This document shows, one piece after another, positions 32,887-43,214 of a DNA stretch of 64,000 bases (its first letter is position 1; each line of letters opens with the position of its first letter). A program made the translations under genes and the position numbers. Source of the DNA: Pelosinus baikalensis (GTDB lineage: Bacteria > Bacillota > Negativicutes > DSM-13327); NCBI RefSeq assembly GCF_020819555.1, contig NZ_JAJHJB010000012.1, positions 1 to 64,000 of the forward strand, written 5' to 3'. The notes under the pieces were generated by a model, which ran no database searches, was not told the DNA's origin, and worked only from the letters and a program-made list of their open reading frames with translations.

Positions 32887-35800
32887 ATGTATAAAAAGGT
32901 TGATCCTAAAAACAATTTTGTAGCAATGGAAAAATCCATTCTTACTCTTTGGGATGAAAAAGATGTTATCCAAAAAAATTTCCAAATGAATGAGGGCAAT
33001 GAATATTTCACCTTTTATGATGGACCGCCAACGGCTAATGGCGCTCCTCACATTGGCCATGTCGTAACTCGGGTCATTAAGGATTTGATTCCTCGTTATA
33101 AGGTAATGAAAGGGTATAAGGTTTTACGTAAAGCGGGGTGGGACACGCATGGCCTTCCAGTGGAATTGGAGGTCGAGAAAACCCTTGGCATATCCGGCAA
33201 GCCAGAAATTGAAAAATATGGTGTAGAAAACTTTATAAAGAAGTGCAAGGATAGCGTATTCACGTATGCCAGCCAGTGGAAGGATATGTCTGAGCGAGTA
33301 GCATACTGGATTGATATGGATAACCCTTACGTTACGTATCAAAATGAGTATATTGAATCGGTATGGTGGTCATTAAAACAGCTTTGGGATAAAGAATTAT
33401 TATACAAAGGACATAAGATTGTCCCTTATTGCCCAAGATGCGGCACCTCTTTGTCTTCCCATGAAGTTGCCCAAGGCTACAAAGATGTGAAGGACAGTTC
33501 TGCTTACGTTAAATTCAGATTGAAGAACGAAAATGCTTCAATTTTGGTGTGGACGACAACTCCTTGGACGTTGCCAAGTAACGTAGCTCTTGCCGTTAAC
33601 AGAAAATATGACTATGTAGAAATTATCAATCAAGAAGAGCATTTGATTCTTGCCAAGGATTTGCTTAGCAGGATTGAAGGTGAATATGAGATCGTTAGGG
33701 AGTTTAAAGGCGAAGAGCTTCTTGATCAGGAATACGAGCCTATGTTCTCGTTTGTTACTCCAGAGAAAAAAGCCTATTATGTTATTCATGGAGATTTTGT
33801 AACACTCAGCGATGGTACAGGGGTGGTTCATATTGCACCTGCTTACGGTGAAGATGATAACCGGGTAGGGCAGAAATATGATCTTCCCTTGGTTAATTTG
33901 GTGGATGTTCAGGGAAATTTTGTAGAAGAAGTTACTCCATGGCAGGGAATGTTTGTTAAAAAAGCCGATGAGAAAATTATTGAGACCATGAAGGAGAGAG
34001 GCATTCTCTACAAAGCAGAAAAATATCTTCATTCCTACCCATTTTGCTGGCGCTGTGATACACCACTTTTGTATTATCCACGGGATTCATGGTTTGTTAG
34101 GATGTCTTCTCTGCGAGATAAACTCTTAGAGAATAATGATACTATTCATTGGTATCCTGACAATGTGAAGAAAGGCCGCTTTGGTAATTTTCTAGAGAAT
34201 GTTATTGATTGGGGGCTAAGCAGGGAACGCTACTGGGGTACTCCTTTGCCCATCTGGGAATGCGATTGTGGGCATCGGGATTGTATTGGCAGTATTGCCG
34301 AATTAAAGGAAAAAGCAATTCAGGTATCTGACGATATCGAGCTTCACAAACCCTATATTGATCATGTGCTGCTGCAATGTAGAGTTTGTGGTAAAGAAAT
34401 GAAAAGAGTGAGCGAGGTGATTGATTGCTGGTATGATTCCGGTTCCATGCCTTTTGCGCAGCATCATTATCCTTTTGAAAATAAAGAATTGTTTGAGCAA
34501 AACTTCCCTGCGCAGTTTATATCAGAGGCAGTGGACCAGACGAGAGGCTGGTTTTATACCCTGCTTGCCATATCTACGGCTATATTTGATAAAAGTTCCT
34601 TTGAAAATTGTATCGTTCTTGGGCATGTACTGGACAAGAATGGTATTAAGATGTCAAAGCATAAAGGGAATGTTCTAAGTCCGTTTACAGTCTTAGAACA
34701 TCAAGGTGCTGATGCATTGCGATGGTATTTTTATACTGCCAGTGCTCCTTGGCTTCCTTCACGGTTTTATGAAGATGCAGTAATTGAAGTACAGCGCAAA
34801 TTCTTGAATACTTTATGGAATGTATATTCTTTCTACGTGCTGTATGCACAGATTGACCAGTTTGATCCTACCAAGTACCAAGAAAGAACAAGCAGTCATG
34901 TCATGGACAAGTGGATTATATCCAAGTTAAATACCATGATCCATAAAGTGGACGAAAATTTGGAAGCGTATGATATAACGAAAGCCGCAGAGCTTATCCA
35001 AGAATTTACCGATGAACTGTCAAACTGGTACGTAAGGAGAAATCGAACTCGCTACTGGGCGATGGATATGATTGATGATAAGATCCATGCCTATCTTACT
35101 CTACACATCGTGCTGAAAAATCTGGTAATTGTAGCAGCACCTTTCGTCCCCTTTATAACGGAAGAAATTTATCAAAACCTTGTAGTACAGCTTGATGAAA
35201 AGGCACCAGAGAGTGTTCATTTGTGCAGGTGGCCTGAATACGATGAAAAGCTTGTTGATAAGCAACTGGAAAAAGAGATGGAATTGACTTACAAGATTTG
35301 CGGTCTTGGCCGGAGCGCGAGAAATCTGGCTAATATAAAAAATAGGCAGCCTCTTTCCAAAATGCTGCTGAGCACCAAGGAACTACCTGATTATTACATT
35401 GCTATTATTAAGGAAGAATTGAATCTTAAAGACGTAGAAGTCAATGCCAATATGTCAGACTATGTAAGTTATAATGTAAAACCAAATTCGCCTGTACTAG
35501 GCAAAACCCACGGTAGATTTATACCTGGGATCAGAAAAGCAATTTCAGATATGGATCAAATGGAGTTAGCATTGAAAATCGCAAGTGGTCAGTCTATTGT
35601 AATCGAAATTGATGGTACACCTATTGAATTTAATGCTGAAAATTTATTGGTTACCATGAGTGGTTTGGAGGGCTTTGCCTTTGCAGGCGAAGGTGACGTT
35701 GGTGTTGTTCTCGACACCCATATCTCTGAAATGTTACGAATTGAAGGATATGCCAGAGAAATAATTAGTAAACTCCAGACTATGAGAAAGGACAGTTCGT

Positions 35801-35988
35801 TTGAAGTCATGGATAAGATTAAGATCTATATGACGGGAAATGCTCTTCTGGAAGACGTTGTAAAGCAGTATAAAGACTACATTATAAGTGAAACCCTGGC
35901 TGTGGAAATTGTATTTGATGAAGCAAGGGAGTATGCGGATGTAAATATTAATGGCGAACCGCTGAAGATGGCTCTTGTGAAGCAGTAA
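32887..35988 (+). CDS. ileS: Isoleucyl-tRNA synthetase, eukaryote-like IleS2 type, 1033 aa
   Basis: Class I motifs: PTANGAPHIGHV (HIGH) near residue 45 and GIKMSKHKGNV (KMSKS) near 590. A CP1 editing domain lies between (about 190-400, WTTTPWTLPSNVALAV). CxxC pairs (CPRCG, CWRCD, CRVCG) suggest bound zinc. Length of about 1030 and PRDSWFVRMSSLRD place it with the long IleS2 group, which includes mupirocin-insensitive enzymes. ATG 32887 follows AAAAGGAG; the frame opens earlier at 32866. Controlled by the T-box upstream. Confidence 0.95.
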   Translation: MYKKVDPKNNFVAMEKSILTLWDEKDVIQKNFQMNEGNEYFTFYDGPPTANGAPHIGHVVTRVIKDLIPRYKVMKGYKVLRKAGWDTHGLPVELEVEKTLGISGKPEIEKYGVENFIKKCKDSVFTYASQWKDMSERVAYWIDMDNPYVTYQNEYIESVWWSLKQLWDKELLYKGHKIVPYCPRCGTSLSSHEVAQGYKDVKDSSAYVKFRLKNENASILVWTTTPWTLPSNVALAVNRKYDYVEIINQEEHLILAKDLLSRIEGEYEIVREFKGEELLDQEYEPMFSFVTPEKKAYYVIHGDFVTLSDGTGVVHIAPAYGEDDNRVGQKYDLPLVNLVDVQGNFVEEVTPWQGMFVKKADEKIIETMKERGILYKAEKYLHSYPFCWRCDTPLLYYPRDSWFVRMSSLRDKLLENNDTIHWYPDNVKKGRFGNFLENVIDWGLSRERYWGTPLPIWECDCGHRDCIGSIAELKEKAIQVSDDIELHKPYIDHVLLQCRVCGKEMKRVSEVIDCWYDSGSMPFAQHHYPFENKELFEQNFPAQFISEAVDQTRGWFYTLLAISTAIFDKSSFENCIVLGHVLDKNGIKMSKHKGNVLSPFTVLEHQGADALRWYFYTASAPWLPSRFYEDAVIEVQRKFLNTLWNVYSFYVLYAQIDQFDPTKYQERTSSHVMDKWIISKLNTMIHKVDENLEAYDITKAAELIQEFTDELSNWYVRRNRTRYWAMDMIDDKIHAYLTLHIVLKNLVIVAAPFVPFITEEIYQNLVVQLDEKAPESVHLCRWPEYDEKLVDKQLEKEMELTYKICGLGRSARNLANIKNRQPLSKMLLSTKELPDYYIAIIKEELNLKDVEVNANMSDYVSYNVKPNSPVLGKTHGRFIPGIRKAISDMDQMELALKIASGQSIVIEIDGTPIEFNAENLLVTMSGLEGFAFAGEGDVGVVLDTHISEMLRIEGYAREIISKLQTMRKDSSFEVMDKIKIYMTGNALLEDVVKQYKDYIISETLAVEIVFDEAREYADVNINGEPLKMALVKQ

Positions 35989-35994
35989 GATGAC

Positions 35995-36031
35995 AAAAAC
36001 TACTCATGTTAAAAAATGTGAGTAGTTTTTT
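35995..36031. terminator. Terminator of ileS
   Basis: AAAAACTACTCA pairs with TGAGTAGTTTTT around a 12-base loop. A runs and T runs on either side suit both ileS and the convergent deacylase gene. Confidence 0.85.
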
Positions 36032-36062
36032 GTTTCGATGGAATCACCACAGTGGTGATTAT

Positions 36063-36518
36063 TTATCTGAACACGGTTGTAATTGCAATCACCGTATTTA
36101 GTTGTGGTAAGGCAAGAGGTGTAATTTTCAGGGTCCGATTTAATTGGCCCGAACCGCCATAGACGCAAGGGTAGGAAAACAGCTGTTTATCTAAAATGTG
36201 GGGGAGTGGTATGCCGATCAACGGAAGATTCCCTGCATCGAAGCCTGTTTTTTCTTCAACTTCTTCTCGGTTTGCCATCCTAGTTTTTTTACAGCCTAAA
36301 AGAAAAGAGAGTTCTTCTAATTTAACACGTCTGGAACTACCTGAAATAATAAGGGCAAAAAAATTATTATCCGTTTTAATAATTAGGGTAGGTGCAGTCT
36401 GACCAGTGTCAATTTTAAAGTAATCAGCACCTTCCTGAGCAGTAAGCAGAGGTTGATTGTGATAAATGAATTCATGAGCAAAGTGACTGGCTTCTAAGAT
36501 GTTTTTGACAATATCCAT
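36063..36518 (-). CDS. YbaK/ProX-type aminoacyl-tRNA deacylase, 151 aa
   Basis: The single-domain YbaK fold is shown by VKLEELSFLLGCKKTRMANR, EEVEEKTGFDAGNLPLIG and the C-terminal VYGGSGQLNRTLKITP, where a Gly-rich turn forms the substrate pocket. Members remove wrongly attached amino acids (Cys or Ala from tRNA-Pro and others). Start behind AGGAGGTGC. Its place beside ileS is suggestive but it is on the other strand. The exact tRNA is unknown. Confidence 0.8.
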   Translation of the reverse strand: MDIVKNILEASHFAHEFIYHNQPLLTAQEGADYFKIDTGQTAPTLIIKTDNNFFALIISGSSRRVKLEELSFLLGCKKTRMANREEVEEKTGFDAGNLPLIGIPLPHILDKQLFSYPCVYGGSGQLNRTLKITPLALPQLNTVIAITTVFR

Positions 36519-36732
36519 AAAGCACCTCCTATGCTTTTCTATTATTATATTGATTATGACTCATAAGAATCACAAGAAGTTGAAAATTATCATACTATTT
36601 CATTTTAGTATGAATATATCACTCGCCATCAATTTTGATTTCGAAATTTTTCATATAAAGATCATAACTTAAATCGGTGAAGGAGATACTGATAATATGT
36701 GATATTTTCTTTACGAATTAGGAGGTCTGAAT

Positions 36733-38181
36733 TTGGAAAAAAGAGAAAATGGATTATCAGCTTGGCAATTAGCTATGATGGCACTTGGAACTGTGATTGG
36801 GGGATCATTTTTCTTAGGATCGGCAGTAGCGATTCGTACAGCGGGACCAGGAATTATTATCTCTTATCTATTGGGAGGTGCCATCGTTTATGTTATACTG
36901 TTTGCTTTATCAGAAATGACGGTAGCTGATCCAGCACCTGGCTCTTTTCGAACTTTTGCGCAAAACGCATATGGCCCTGGAGCAGGGTTTGTTGTTGGCT
37001 GGGTATATTGGAGCGGTCTGGTCTTAGCCATGTCCAGTGAAGCTACTGCTGTATCTATCATCTTGCGTACATGGCTTCCTAACATTTCTCTGCCTTTATT
37101 AGGGGCTGTCATCATTATCGGGGTATCACTGCTCAACTTATTAGGAGCCAATCAGCTTAGTAAGCTAGAGAGTGGGTTAGCAGCAGTCAAACTATTTGCT
37201 ATCATCGGTTTTATTACTTTGGGAGTGGCTTTGATTGGCGGCTTTATGCCAGGAATTGAACCTGTAGGATTGGGAGCAATAGCAGATGAGCCGCTGTTTC
37301 CAGCAGGGATATGGGGCATTGCTGGGAGTATGCTCATTGTGATGTTTACGTATGCTGGTTTCGAGATTATTGGCTTGGCGGCATCAGAAACGACTGATCC
37401 TGTTAGGATTGTGCCGCGAGCCATCACATATACGGTCGTCGGATTAGTGGGATTGTATATCGTAGCCATTCTTGTGTTGCTGCCCTTAGTGCCAACGAAT
37501 GTTTTGACGGCTGAGGAAAGTCCTCTGGCTTTAGCTTTGCTCAGATGGAACTTGGGCTGGGCAGGAAATGCAATTGGAATTGTATTGGTGACAGCCATAC
37601 TTTCTACTATGTTAGCTGCTATGTTTGGGCTAGGTCGGATGATTCGCTCTTTAGCCGATGAAGGCCATGCTCCCTCATGGATCAAGGATGAGGGCAATGT
37701 ACCATATCGTGGAATTCTTTTCTCTGGGGTCGCGATGCTTGTAGGACTTGGGCTTGGCTTTATGCTGCCTCAGCAAGTATATCTTTTTTTAGTAAGTTCT
37801 GGTGGCTTTGCATTGCTCTTTTCCTATGCAGTAATTGTTGCCACTCATTATAAATTGCGAAGAGGCAATGATTGTCCACCTAAAGGAAAATGCCAGCTTC
37901 CAGGATATCCGATTACTTCTTGGTTGGCTTTCATCAGTATTCTTCTGGTTATCTCTAGTATGCCCTTAGTTCCTGGACAGGGTGCTGGCCTGTTAGCCGG
38001 AGTACTATTAGTCGTTTTATTTTCCGGAATTTATGCAGGTCAAAGTATGTACCAGAAAAGGCTAGTAGAAAAAAGACCTCTCGTTCATCGTTTGCAGTTT
38101 GAAGCGGCAAGAGAGCTGGGGATTGAGCAGGAAAAGCTGCAAAAAGCAAAAGAGGAAAAGGATAAAAATGATATTTCATAG
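36733..38181 (+). CDS. APC-family amino acid permease, 482 aa
   Basis: Twelve hydrophobic helices. The first carries ALGTVIGGSFFLGSAVAIRTAGPG, the G-x-G substrate motif of APC transporters, and SEMTVADPAPGSFRTFA follows in helix 3. Start TTG 36733 is 6 bases after GGAGGT. The C-terminal tail (about 445-482) is charged and helical. Substrate probably an amino acid or amine; the sequence does not decide. Monocistronic between ybaK and deoB. Confidence 0.88.
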   Translation: MEKRENGLSAWQLAMMALGTVIGGSFFLGSAVAIRTAGPGIIISYLLGGAIVYVILFALSEMTVADPAPGSFRTFAQNAYGPGAGFVVGWVYWSGLVLAMSSEATAVSIILRTWLPNISLPLLGAVIIIGVSLLNLLGANQLSKLESGLAAVKLFAIIGFITLGVALIGGFMPGIEPVGLGAIADEPLFPAGIWGIAGSMLIVMFTYAGFEIIGLAASETTDPVRIVPRAITYTVVGLVGLYIVAILVLLPLVPTNVLTAEESPLALALLRWNLGWAGNAIGIVLVTAILSTMLAAMFGLGRMIRSLADEGHAPSWIKDEGNVPYRGILFSGVAMLVGLGLGFMLPQQVYLFLVSSGGFALLFSYAVIVATHYKLRRGNDCPPKGKCQLPGYPITSWLAFISILLVISSMPLVPGQGAGLLAGVLLVVLFSGIYAGQSMYQKRLVEKRPLVHRLQFEAARELGIEQEKLQKAKEEKDKNDIS

Positions 38182-38317
38182 TTTGAGTGCAGGAGGAATT
38201 TTTAGACAATATGTTGAAGATTTTATATTCTTGGTAATTATATGAATAGTACCATTATATGTTTTACTTTCATCATGATATGAATGATCTTAGAGAATGT
38301 ATGGTAAGGAGGAAAAT

Positions 38318-39502
38318 ATGCTTACAACAAGTTTTAAACGAATTCATTTAGTTGTGATGGATTCTGTTGGAATTGGGGAAGCGCCTGATGCGGCAGATTT
38401 TGGTGATTTTGATGTAGATACTTTAGGGCATATTGCTAAAGCATGCGAAGGTCTTAACATGCCAAATATGGGAAAACTCGGTCTTTCTAATATTAGAAAC
38501 ATTCAAGGCATTGAGCCAATAAAACATTCACTTGCTTATTATACGAAAATGCAGGAATTATCAAAAGGGAAGGATACTATGGCGGGACATTGGGAACTCA
38601 TGGGGCTTTATACCGCCAAACCCTTTCGTGTATTTCCGAATGGCTTCCCTGATGAATTGATTCGCCAAATTGAAGAAAAAACAGGACGGAAAGTAATTGC
38701 CAATAAGCCTGCAAGCGGAACCCAAATCATTCAGGAGCTAGGTGAGGAGCATGTGAAAACAGGGGCGCTTATTGTTTACACGTCTGCTGATTCGGTGCTG
38801 CAAATTGCCGCACATGAAGATATTATTCCAGTGAAGGAACTGTATGAGATTTGTGCATTTTGCAGAGAAATTACTCTTGAAGAACCTTATAAGTTAGGGC
38901 GTATCATTGCTCGCCCATTTGTGGGAGAGCCAGGTAACTTTACCCGCACTGCTAACCGTCATGATTATGCATTAAAGCCCTTTGGTCGGACTGTGATGAA
39001 TGAGTTGAAGGATGCAGACTTTGATGTGATTGCCCTGGGGAAGATATCTGACATTTATAATGGTGAGGGAGTTACAGAATCGATTCATACCGTTTCCAAT
39101 ATGGATGGCATGGATAAGTGGATTGAGATTTTGGATAAAGAGTTTACTGGAATTAGTTTTTTAAATTTAGTGGATTTTGATGCTTCCTTCGGACATCGCC
39201 GTGATCCTAAAGGATATGGGAAAGCATTAGAAGAGTATGACGCTCGTTTACCAGAAGTATTTGGGAAGATGACAAATGCAGATTTGTTGATTATTACCGC
39301 CGATCATGGAAATGATCCGACCTATCATGGCACTGATCACACGCGAGAGTACGTACCCTTGCTTGTTTATTCTCCTCGTTTTGCTAAGGGCAAGGAACTG
39401 CCTCTACGAACATCTTTTGCAGATGTTGGTGCAACCATTGCAGAGAATTTTCAAGTGAAGATGCCGGAATACGGTACTAGTTTTTTACAAGATTTAAAAT
39501 AA
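38318..39502 (+). CDS. deoB: Phosphopentomutase, 394 aa
   Basis: The alkaline-phosphatase-like metal site is evident: VVMDSVGIGEAPDAADFGD at the start, GKDTMAGHWE, TRTANRHDYAL (loop with the phosphorylated Thr), DFDASFGHRRDP, and ITADHGNDPTYHGTDHTRE with the Asp/His ligands. It interconverts (deoxy)ribose 1- and 5-phosphates, linking nucleoside breakdown to the pentose pathway. ATG 38318 follows AAGGAGG; the frame opens 21 bases earlier. Full length for DeoB. Confidence 0.95.
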   Translation: MLTTSFKRIHLVVMDSVGIGEAPDAADFGDFDVDTLGHIAKACEGLNMPNMGKLGLSNIRNIQGIEPIKHSLAYYTKMQELSKGKDTMAGHWELMGLYTAKPFRVFPNGFPDELIRQIEEKTGRKVIANKPASGTQIIQELGEEHVKTGALIVYTSADSVLQIAAHEDIIPVKELYEICAFCREITLEEPYKLGRIIARPFVGEPGNFTRTANRHDYALKPFGRTVMNELKDADFDVIALGKISDIYNGEGVTESIHTVSNMDGMDKWIEILDKEFTGISFLNLVDFDASFGHRRDPKGYGKALEEYDARLPEVFGKMTNADLLIITADHGNDPTYHGTDHTREYVPLLVYSPRFAKGKELPLRTSFADVGATIAENFQVKMPEYGTSFLQDLK

Positions 39503-39554
39503 TTATGGTAGGAGCCAGTGCTTAATACAAATCAAGAGAAGAATAACCACATGT

Positions 39555-39600
39555 AATCGGCTTGCAGCACCCTTTTGGGGTTATGCAAGCCGATTTATTC
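39555..39600. terminator. Terminator between deoB and iorB
   Basis: AATCGGCTTGCA (39555-39566) pairs with TGCAAGCCGATT (39584-39595), followed by TATT. It lies between convergent genes. Confidence 0.8.
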
Positions 39601-39601
39601 A

Positions 39602-40189
39602 TCATAATGCTGCTATTAGGGAGCGGAAGAGGGAGAGATTGTGCTCTAGTTTATTTCCTTCTAGCAGATCTTTAAGGGCTAATTCATAGTGCAGCGGGGT
39701 TATACCAGGAATTTTATTGTGTTTTGCAATGCTAGCAAGAAGGGCAATGTTTTGCATTTTAGGGTTACTTAATTTTGTAGGTGCTATCTGGTATTCCAGG
39801 ATGTTGCGGCATTGGCACTCAGCGCTGATGTCTTCTGATTTTAAAAGACATTCTTTTTTTAGTCTGACCAGCAGAGGCTGCCACTGGGTATCGTAATATA
39901 TCAGTGTTCCACCATCTCTTAGATGGGAGTTAAGACCGCGTAAGGCTTCATTTTTTTCCAAGGCAATGACCATATCAGCACATCCTGTCCGAATAAGAGC
40001 AGAATGGGCATGTGAGCCGATACGAACACAGGATGATACGGTACCGCCACGTTGGGCAAGACCATGGGTATCGGTTCCGCGCACTGGAAATCCAGCATAG
40101 TCAGCAGCTCTGATTATCACTTCACTCAACAGGCCAATGCCTTGTCCGCCGACTCCAATAATGTAAATATCCATCTTTATGTCAGGCAT
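39602..40189 (-). CDS. iorB: Indolepyruvate ferredoxin oxidoreductase, beta subunit, 195 aa
   Basis: The gamma-type domain of 2-oxoacid:ferredoxin oxidoreductases: DIYIIGVGGQGIGLLSEVI at the N terminus, then GTDTHGLAQRGGTVSSCVRIG, typical of IorB. With IorA it oxidises indolepyruvate and other aryl pyruvates to aryl-acetyl-CoA with reduction of ferredoxin, in anaerobic aromatic amino acid breakdown. Its ATG overlaps the iorA stop by one base; GGAGGACAA lies inside iorA. Confidence 0.92.
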   Translation of the reverse strand: MPDIKMDIYIIGVGGQGIGLLSEVIIRAADYAGFPVRGTDTHGLAQRGGTVSSCVRIGSHAHSALIRTGCADMVIALEKNEALRGLNSHLRDGGTLIYYDTQWQPLLVRLKKECLLKSEDISAECQCRNILEYQIAPTKLSNPKMQNIALLASIAKHNKIPGITPLHYELALKDLLEGNKLEHNLSLFRSLIAAL

Positions 40190-42078
40190 CAGCTATTGTC
40201 CTCCTTTTTTGGGCGTTTATGAAGGATGGCCTTTGTCGGACAGGTTTGTTTGCATGATCCGTCACCGATACAAAGATCCTTATGGACGATTATGCTGCCG
40301 TCATCGTTGTGCTGAAATGTTGGACATGCGAAGGCACTCACGCAGGTATAGTTTTGATTGCAGTCGGTTGTAATTTCTACAGAGGGAGGCAGTGGTTTCC
40401 CTGCTGCATTACGCTCTCTCATTGCTTTTAGCATGCAGGGGTGTTTGGCTATGATTACTTTAAATCCTTTTTCAGTAAGGGCTGCTTTGACTGCTTCTGT
40501 TAACTGCGCTTGTGCATAGGCATCGATTTCACGGATATTCGTAATCCCAATGCCGTCTAATACATGTCGTATTGTGATCTTTTCTGTTGGACCATTAACA
40601 TTGTAACCGACGCCAGGATGACTTTGATGACCAGTCATAGCGGTAGTTCCGTTGTCCAAGAGAATCAGAGTGAAGTTGTGATGATTAAAAACTGCATTAA
40701 TAATTCCCGGTAAACCAGCGTGAAAGAAGGTGGAATCTCCCAGGAATGCAACTACCTTACGGCTGTTATTAAAGAGGGAAAGACCGGCAGCAGTACCACT
40801 GCTATGCCCCATGCACAATAGTACTTGCCCCATATTATAAGGTTCCATAATACCAAGGGTGTGGCAGCCGATATCAGCAACCGTAATATCATTTGGATCA
40901 AGAGCCTGCTTAATAGCATGAAATGCGGAACGATGCCCGCATCCTGGGCATAGCTGTGCTGGCCTGGGTGACCAGTGCAAAAGAGGGATGCGCGGCTTTT
41001 TATTCGCGAGTAAGTGAGGCCATGTTTTTTGAAGAATTGTAGATACTTTTTCAGGGGTATATTCATTCAGCCAGTCTTCATAGTCTTGTTTACCGATTAT
41101 CTTCGTGGAGATATCCATATCATAAGCGAGTGCCTTCACTTGCTGCTCGATGAAGTCATCCAATTCTTCTACGATTTTGACTTCCTTGTGCTGACGAAGA
41201 AAATCGGCAACTAGCTGCTTCGGCAGAGGATGAATAATACCTAGTTTTAGGATATCAGGCTTTAGCGCTGTTTCCTCTAATACATCTTGTAAGGATTGAA
41301 AGGGTGCTCCCATAGTTACGATTCCATAAAGAGGGTTGTTATTGTTAATAACAGTGTTTAGAGAGGATGTATCTGCATCGGCAGCAAATTGAGCTAATTT
41401 TTCTAGGGCTCGCCGTTTTAAAGGCAGGACCAGCTTCGTAGTTAATGGTATATAGGGGCCATTGTCTACGTTAAAGCGGGATGAATGATTAAGGGGCAGA
41501 GGCGTCCACGAGGAAAAGGTAACTTTTTCTTTTGCGTGGCACACATGGGTAGTCATTCTTAGAATCACTGGCATATAACGTTCTATGGATAGTTGAGCGG
41601 CTTTTTTAAACATAGTATAGGCTTCAGTGGGTGTTGATGGTTCTAACATAGGAACATAGGCAAGGCGGGCGTAATGACGATTATCTTGTTCGTTTTGCGA
41701 TGAATTAGCTCCTGGGTCGTCACCGATTACAATCACCATGCCCCCGATTACCTCCATGTGTCCTAGCTGAACAAAGGTGTCGGCAGCAACGTTTAGTCCT
41801 ACGCTTTTGAAAAAGACGGTTGACAGGTGCCCATTGATAGAAGCACCAAAGGCAACTTCTGTGGCGACCTTTTCATTGGTGGAAAACTCAAAATAAAGAG
41901 GGTTTTTGTCTTTGGGAATTGCTGTTATAGCTGCAGCAATTTCTGGTGTGGGGGAACCAGGATAGGATGTGACAACTCTAACACCTGATTCAATCATTCC
42001 ACGGACGATAGCCGTATTACCCATGACAATCTCGGTACTTCTATGTGGGGAAATAAGAAAATCACCTAGTTTTTTCAT
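40189..42078 (-). CDS. iorA: Indolepyruvate ferredoxin oxidoreductase, alpha subunit, 629 aa
   Basis: The N-terminal part (about 15-200) is the pyrimidine-binding domain (GNTAIVRGMIESGVRVVTSYPGSPTPE). The TPP domain with RPAQLCPGCGHRSAFHAI and GDSTFFHAGLPGIINAV follows at about 365-520. Cys-rich stretches TCVSAFACP and LCIGDGSCKQTCP at the end bind iron-sulphur clusters; the last has a wider first spacing than a standard CxxCxxC ferredoxin motif. ATG 42078 follows AGAGGTGATGG. Forms the enzyme with IorB. Confidence 0.93.
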   Translation of the reverse strand: MKKLGDFLISPHRSTEIVMGNTAIVRGMIESGVRVVTSYPGSPTPEIAAAITAIPKDKNPLYFEFSTNEKVATEVAFGASINGHLSTVFFKSVGLNVAADTFVQLGHMEVIGGMVIVIGDDPGANSSQNEQDNRHYARLAYVPMLEPSTPTEAYTMFKKAAQLSIERYMPVILRMTTHVCHAKEKVTFSSWTPLPLNHSSRFNVDNGPYIPLTTKLVLPLKRRALEKLAQFAADADTSSLNTVINNNNPLYGIVTMGAPFQSLQDVLEETALKPDILKLGIIHPLPKQLVADFLRQHKEVKIVEELDDFIEQQVKALAYDMDISTKIIGKQDYEDWLNEYTPEKVSTILQKTWPHLLANKKPRIPLLHWSPRPAQLCPGCGHRSAFHAIKQALDPNDITVADIGCHTLGIMEPYNMGQVLLCMGHSSGTAAGLSLFNNSRKVVAFLGDSTFFHAGLPGIINAVFNHHNFTLILLDNGTTAMTGHQSHPGVGYNVNGPTEKITIRHVLDGIGITNIREIDAYAQAQLTEAVKAALTEKGFKVIIAKHPCMLKAMRERNAAGKPLPPSVEITTDCNQNYTCVSAFACPTFQHNDDGSIIVHKDLCIGDGSCKQTCPTKAILHKRPKKEDNS

Positions 42079-42144
42079 TCCATCACCTCTATGTATTATT
42101 ATAGAATTAATGACTGTAGCATGCTAGAAAATTAACTAGGGCAA

Positions 42145-42190
42145 AAATAAAAAAAGAAGGGCTTACCGGATTATCGTAAGACCTTCTTTG
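42145..42190 (-). terminator. Terminator of the EamA transporter gene
   Basis: On the minus strand AAAGAAGG..TTAC and GTAA..CCTTCTTT pair with a two-base internal loop, then a T run (plus strand A run 42149-42155). Confidence 0.8.
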
Positions 42191-42205
42191 TAGTGACATA
42201 TTCTC

Positions 42206-43132
42206 TTAATGACGAAGTTTGCTGCCTAGCAGTAGTAAACGGGTTGGAATACGAATGACTCCTGTGCCTAAGCTGACTCCTAAGATTACAAGTAAAAGAG
42301 CCACAAAGTGATACCAATATAGCTGTTCTCCCAGGAAGATAGCTGATGCAAGTACTCCTATTATAGGAGAGCCATTTTGGAAAAGGGAGGATGTAGAAGC
42401 ACCAACTTGCTGTATTGCTGTATTCCACCATAATGCTCCTAACGCCGTACTAAAGAAGCTGGAAAATAGTAAAACTGCAATCGGCCAAAAATCGTAAGCA
42501 CCTGGATAGTTCCATATCGGATTTACAAAGAGACCCAAGATCAGTAAACCAATGGCGGCTAAGCAGTGACTATAGGCAGTAACGATTAAAGGGGGGACAA
42601 ATAAAGTAGCTTTTTTTACAAATAAAGATCCTATGACAAAGGTGATGGTTGCAATAAACATCATCCCGTCGCCAGTCAGTGTAGCGCCGCCTTCTGAGCT
42701 GCCAGAAACAACTAATAATAAGCCGCTGAATCCAAACAGTATTGCGATTCCTTTCGCCCAGGTAAATTCTTCTTTTAGCAGCAAGCTAGCAAAAATAGTT
42801 GTAAATAAGGGATTGAGTCCCAAAATAAGAACCCCATGTATTCCGCTTGTGGCAGTCAATCCGGTGGTGAGTACTATTTGATGAAGAAAAATACAGAACA
42901 TCGAAACACCAATGATGGGGCCCCATTCTCTGCTCGATAGTTTCTTATAACCATGCTGTCGCCATGCAAAGGGCAAGAGTAAAGCACTTGCTAAAAATAA
43001 GCGTATTGGAGCCAATGCTAGTGGTGGGAAAAAGTGAGTGAGATACTTAATAGATACCACATTAACCCCCCAGAGAACCACAACTAGGATCAGTAGCAGG
43101 TATATACGGCGGTTGTTTGTTATGTTTTTCAA
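42206..43132 (-). CDS. EamA/DMT-family transporter, 308 aa
   Basis: Ten membrane helices in two five-helix repeats; the first begins ILVVVLWGVNVVSIKYL, the second contains ALGALWWNTAIQQVGASTSSLF, the standard EamA pattern. Such proteins export amino acids or other small metabolites. The start is unclear: TTG 43132 is well spaced from GAGG, while an ATG at 43141 lies inside the site. It follows the LysR gene by 82 bases on the same strand and may be its target. Confidence 0.85.
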   Translation of the reverse strand: MKNITNNRRIYLLLILVVVLWGVNVVSIKYLTHFFPPLALAPIRLFLASALLLPFAWRQHGYKKLSSREWGPIIGVSMFCIFLHQIVLTTGLTATSGIHGVLILGLNPLFTTIFASLLLKEEFTWAKGIAILFGFSGLLLVVSGSSEGGATLTGDGMMFIATITFVIGSLFVKKATLFVPPLIVTAYSHCLAAIGLLILGLFVNPIWNYPGAYDFWPIAVLLFSSFFSTALGALWWNTAIQQVGASTSSLFQNGSPIIGVLASAIFLGEQLYWYHFVALLLVILGVSLGTGVIRIPTRLLLLGSKLRH

Positions 43133-43214
43133 TATCGTCATCCTCTGCAAAAATTAAATATTTGTTTATCTTATCATAGCTTTGCTGAAAGGGGAAGAGG
43201 CATTATGGAATTTG

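Noticed and set aside
37152..37697. Minus-strand 181-codon frame inside the amino acid permease gene
   Set aside because: Antisense shadow of a hydrophobic gene without a ribosome binding site.
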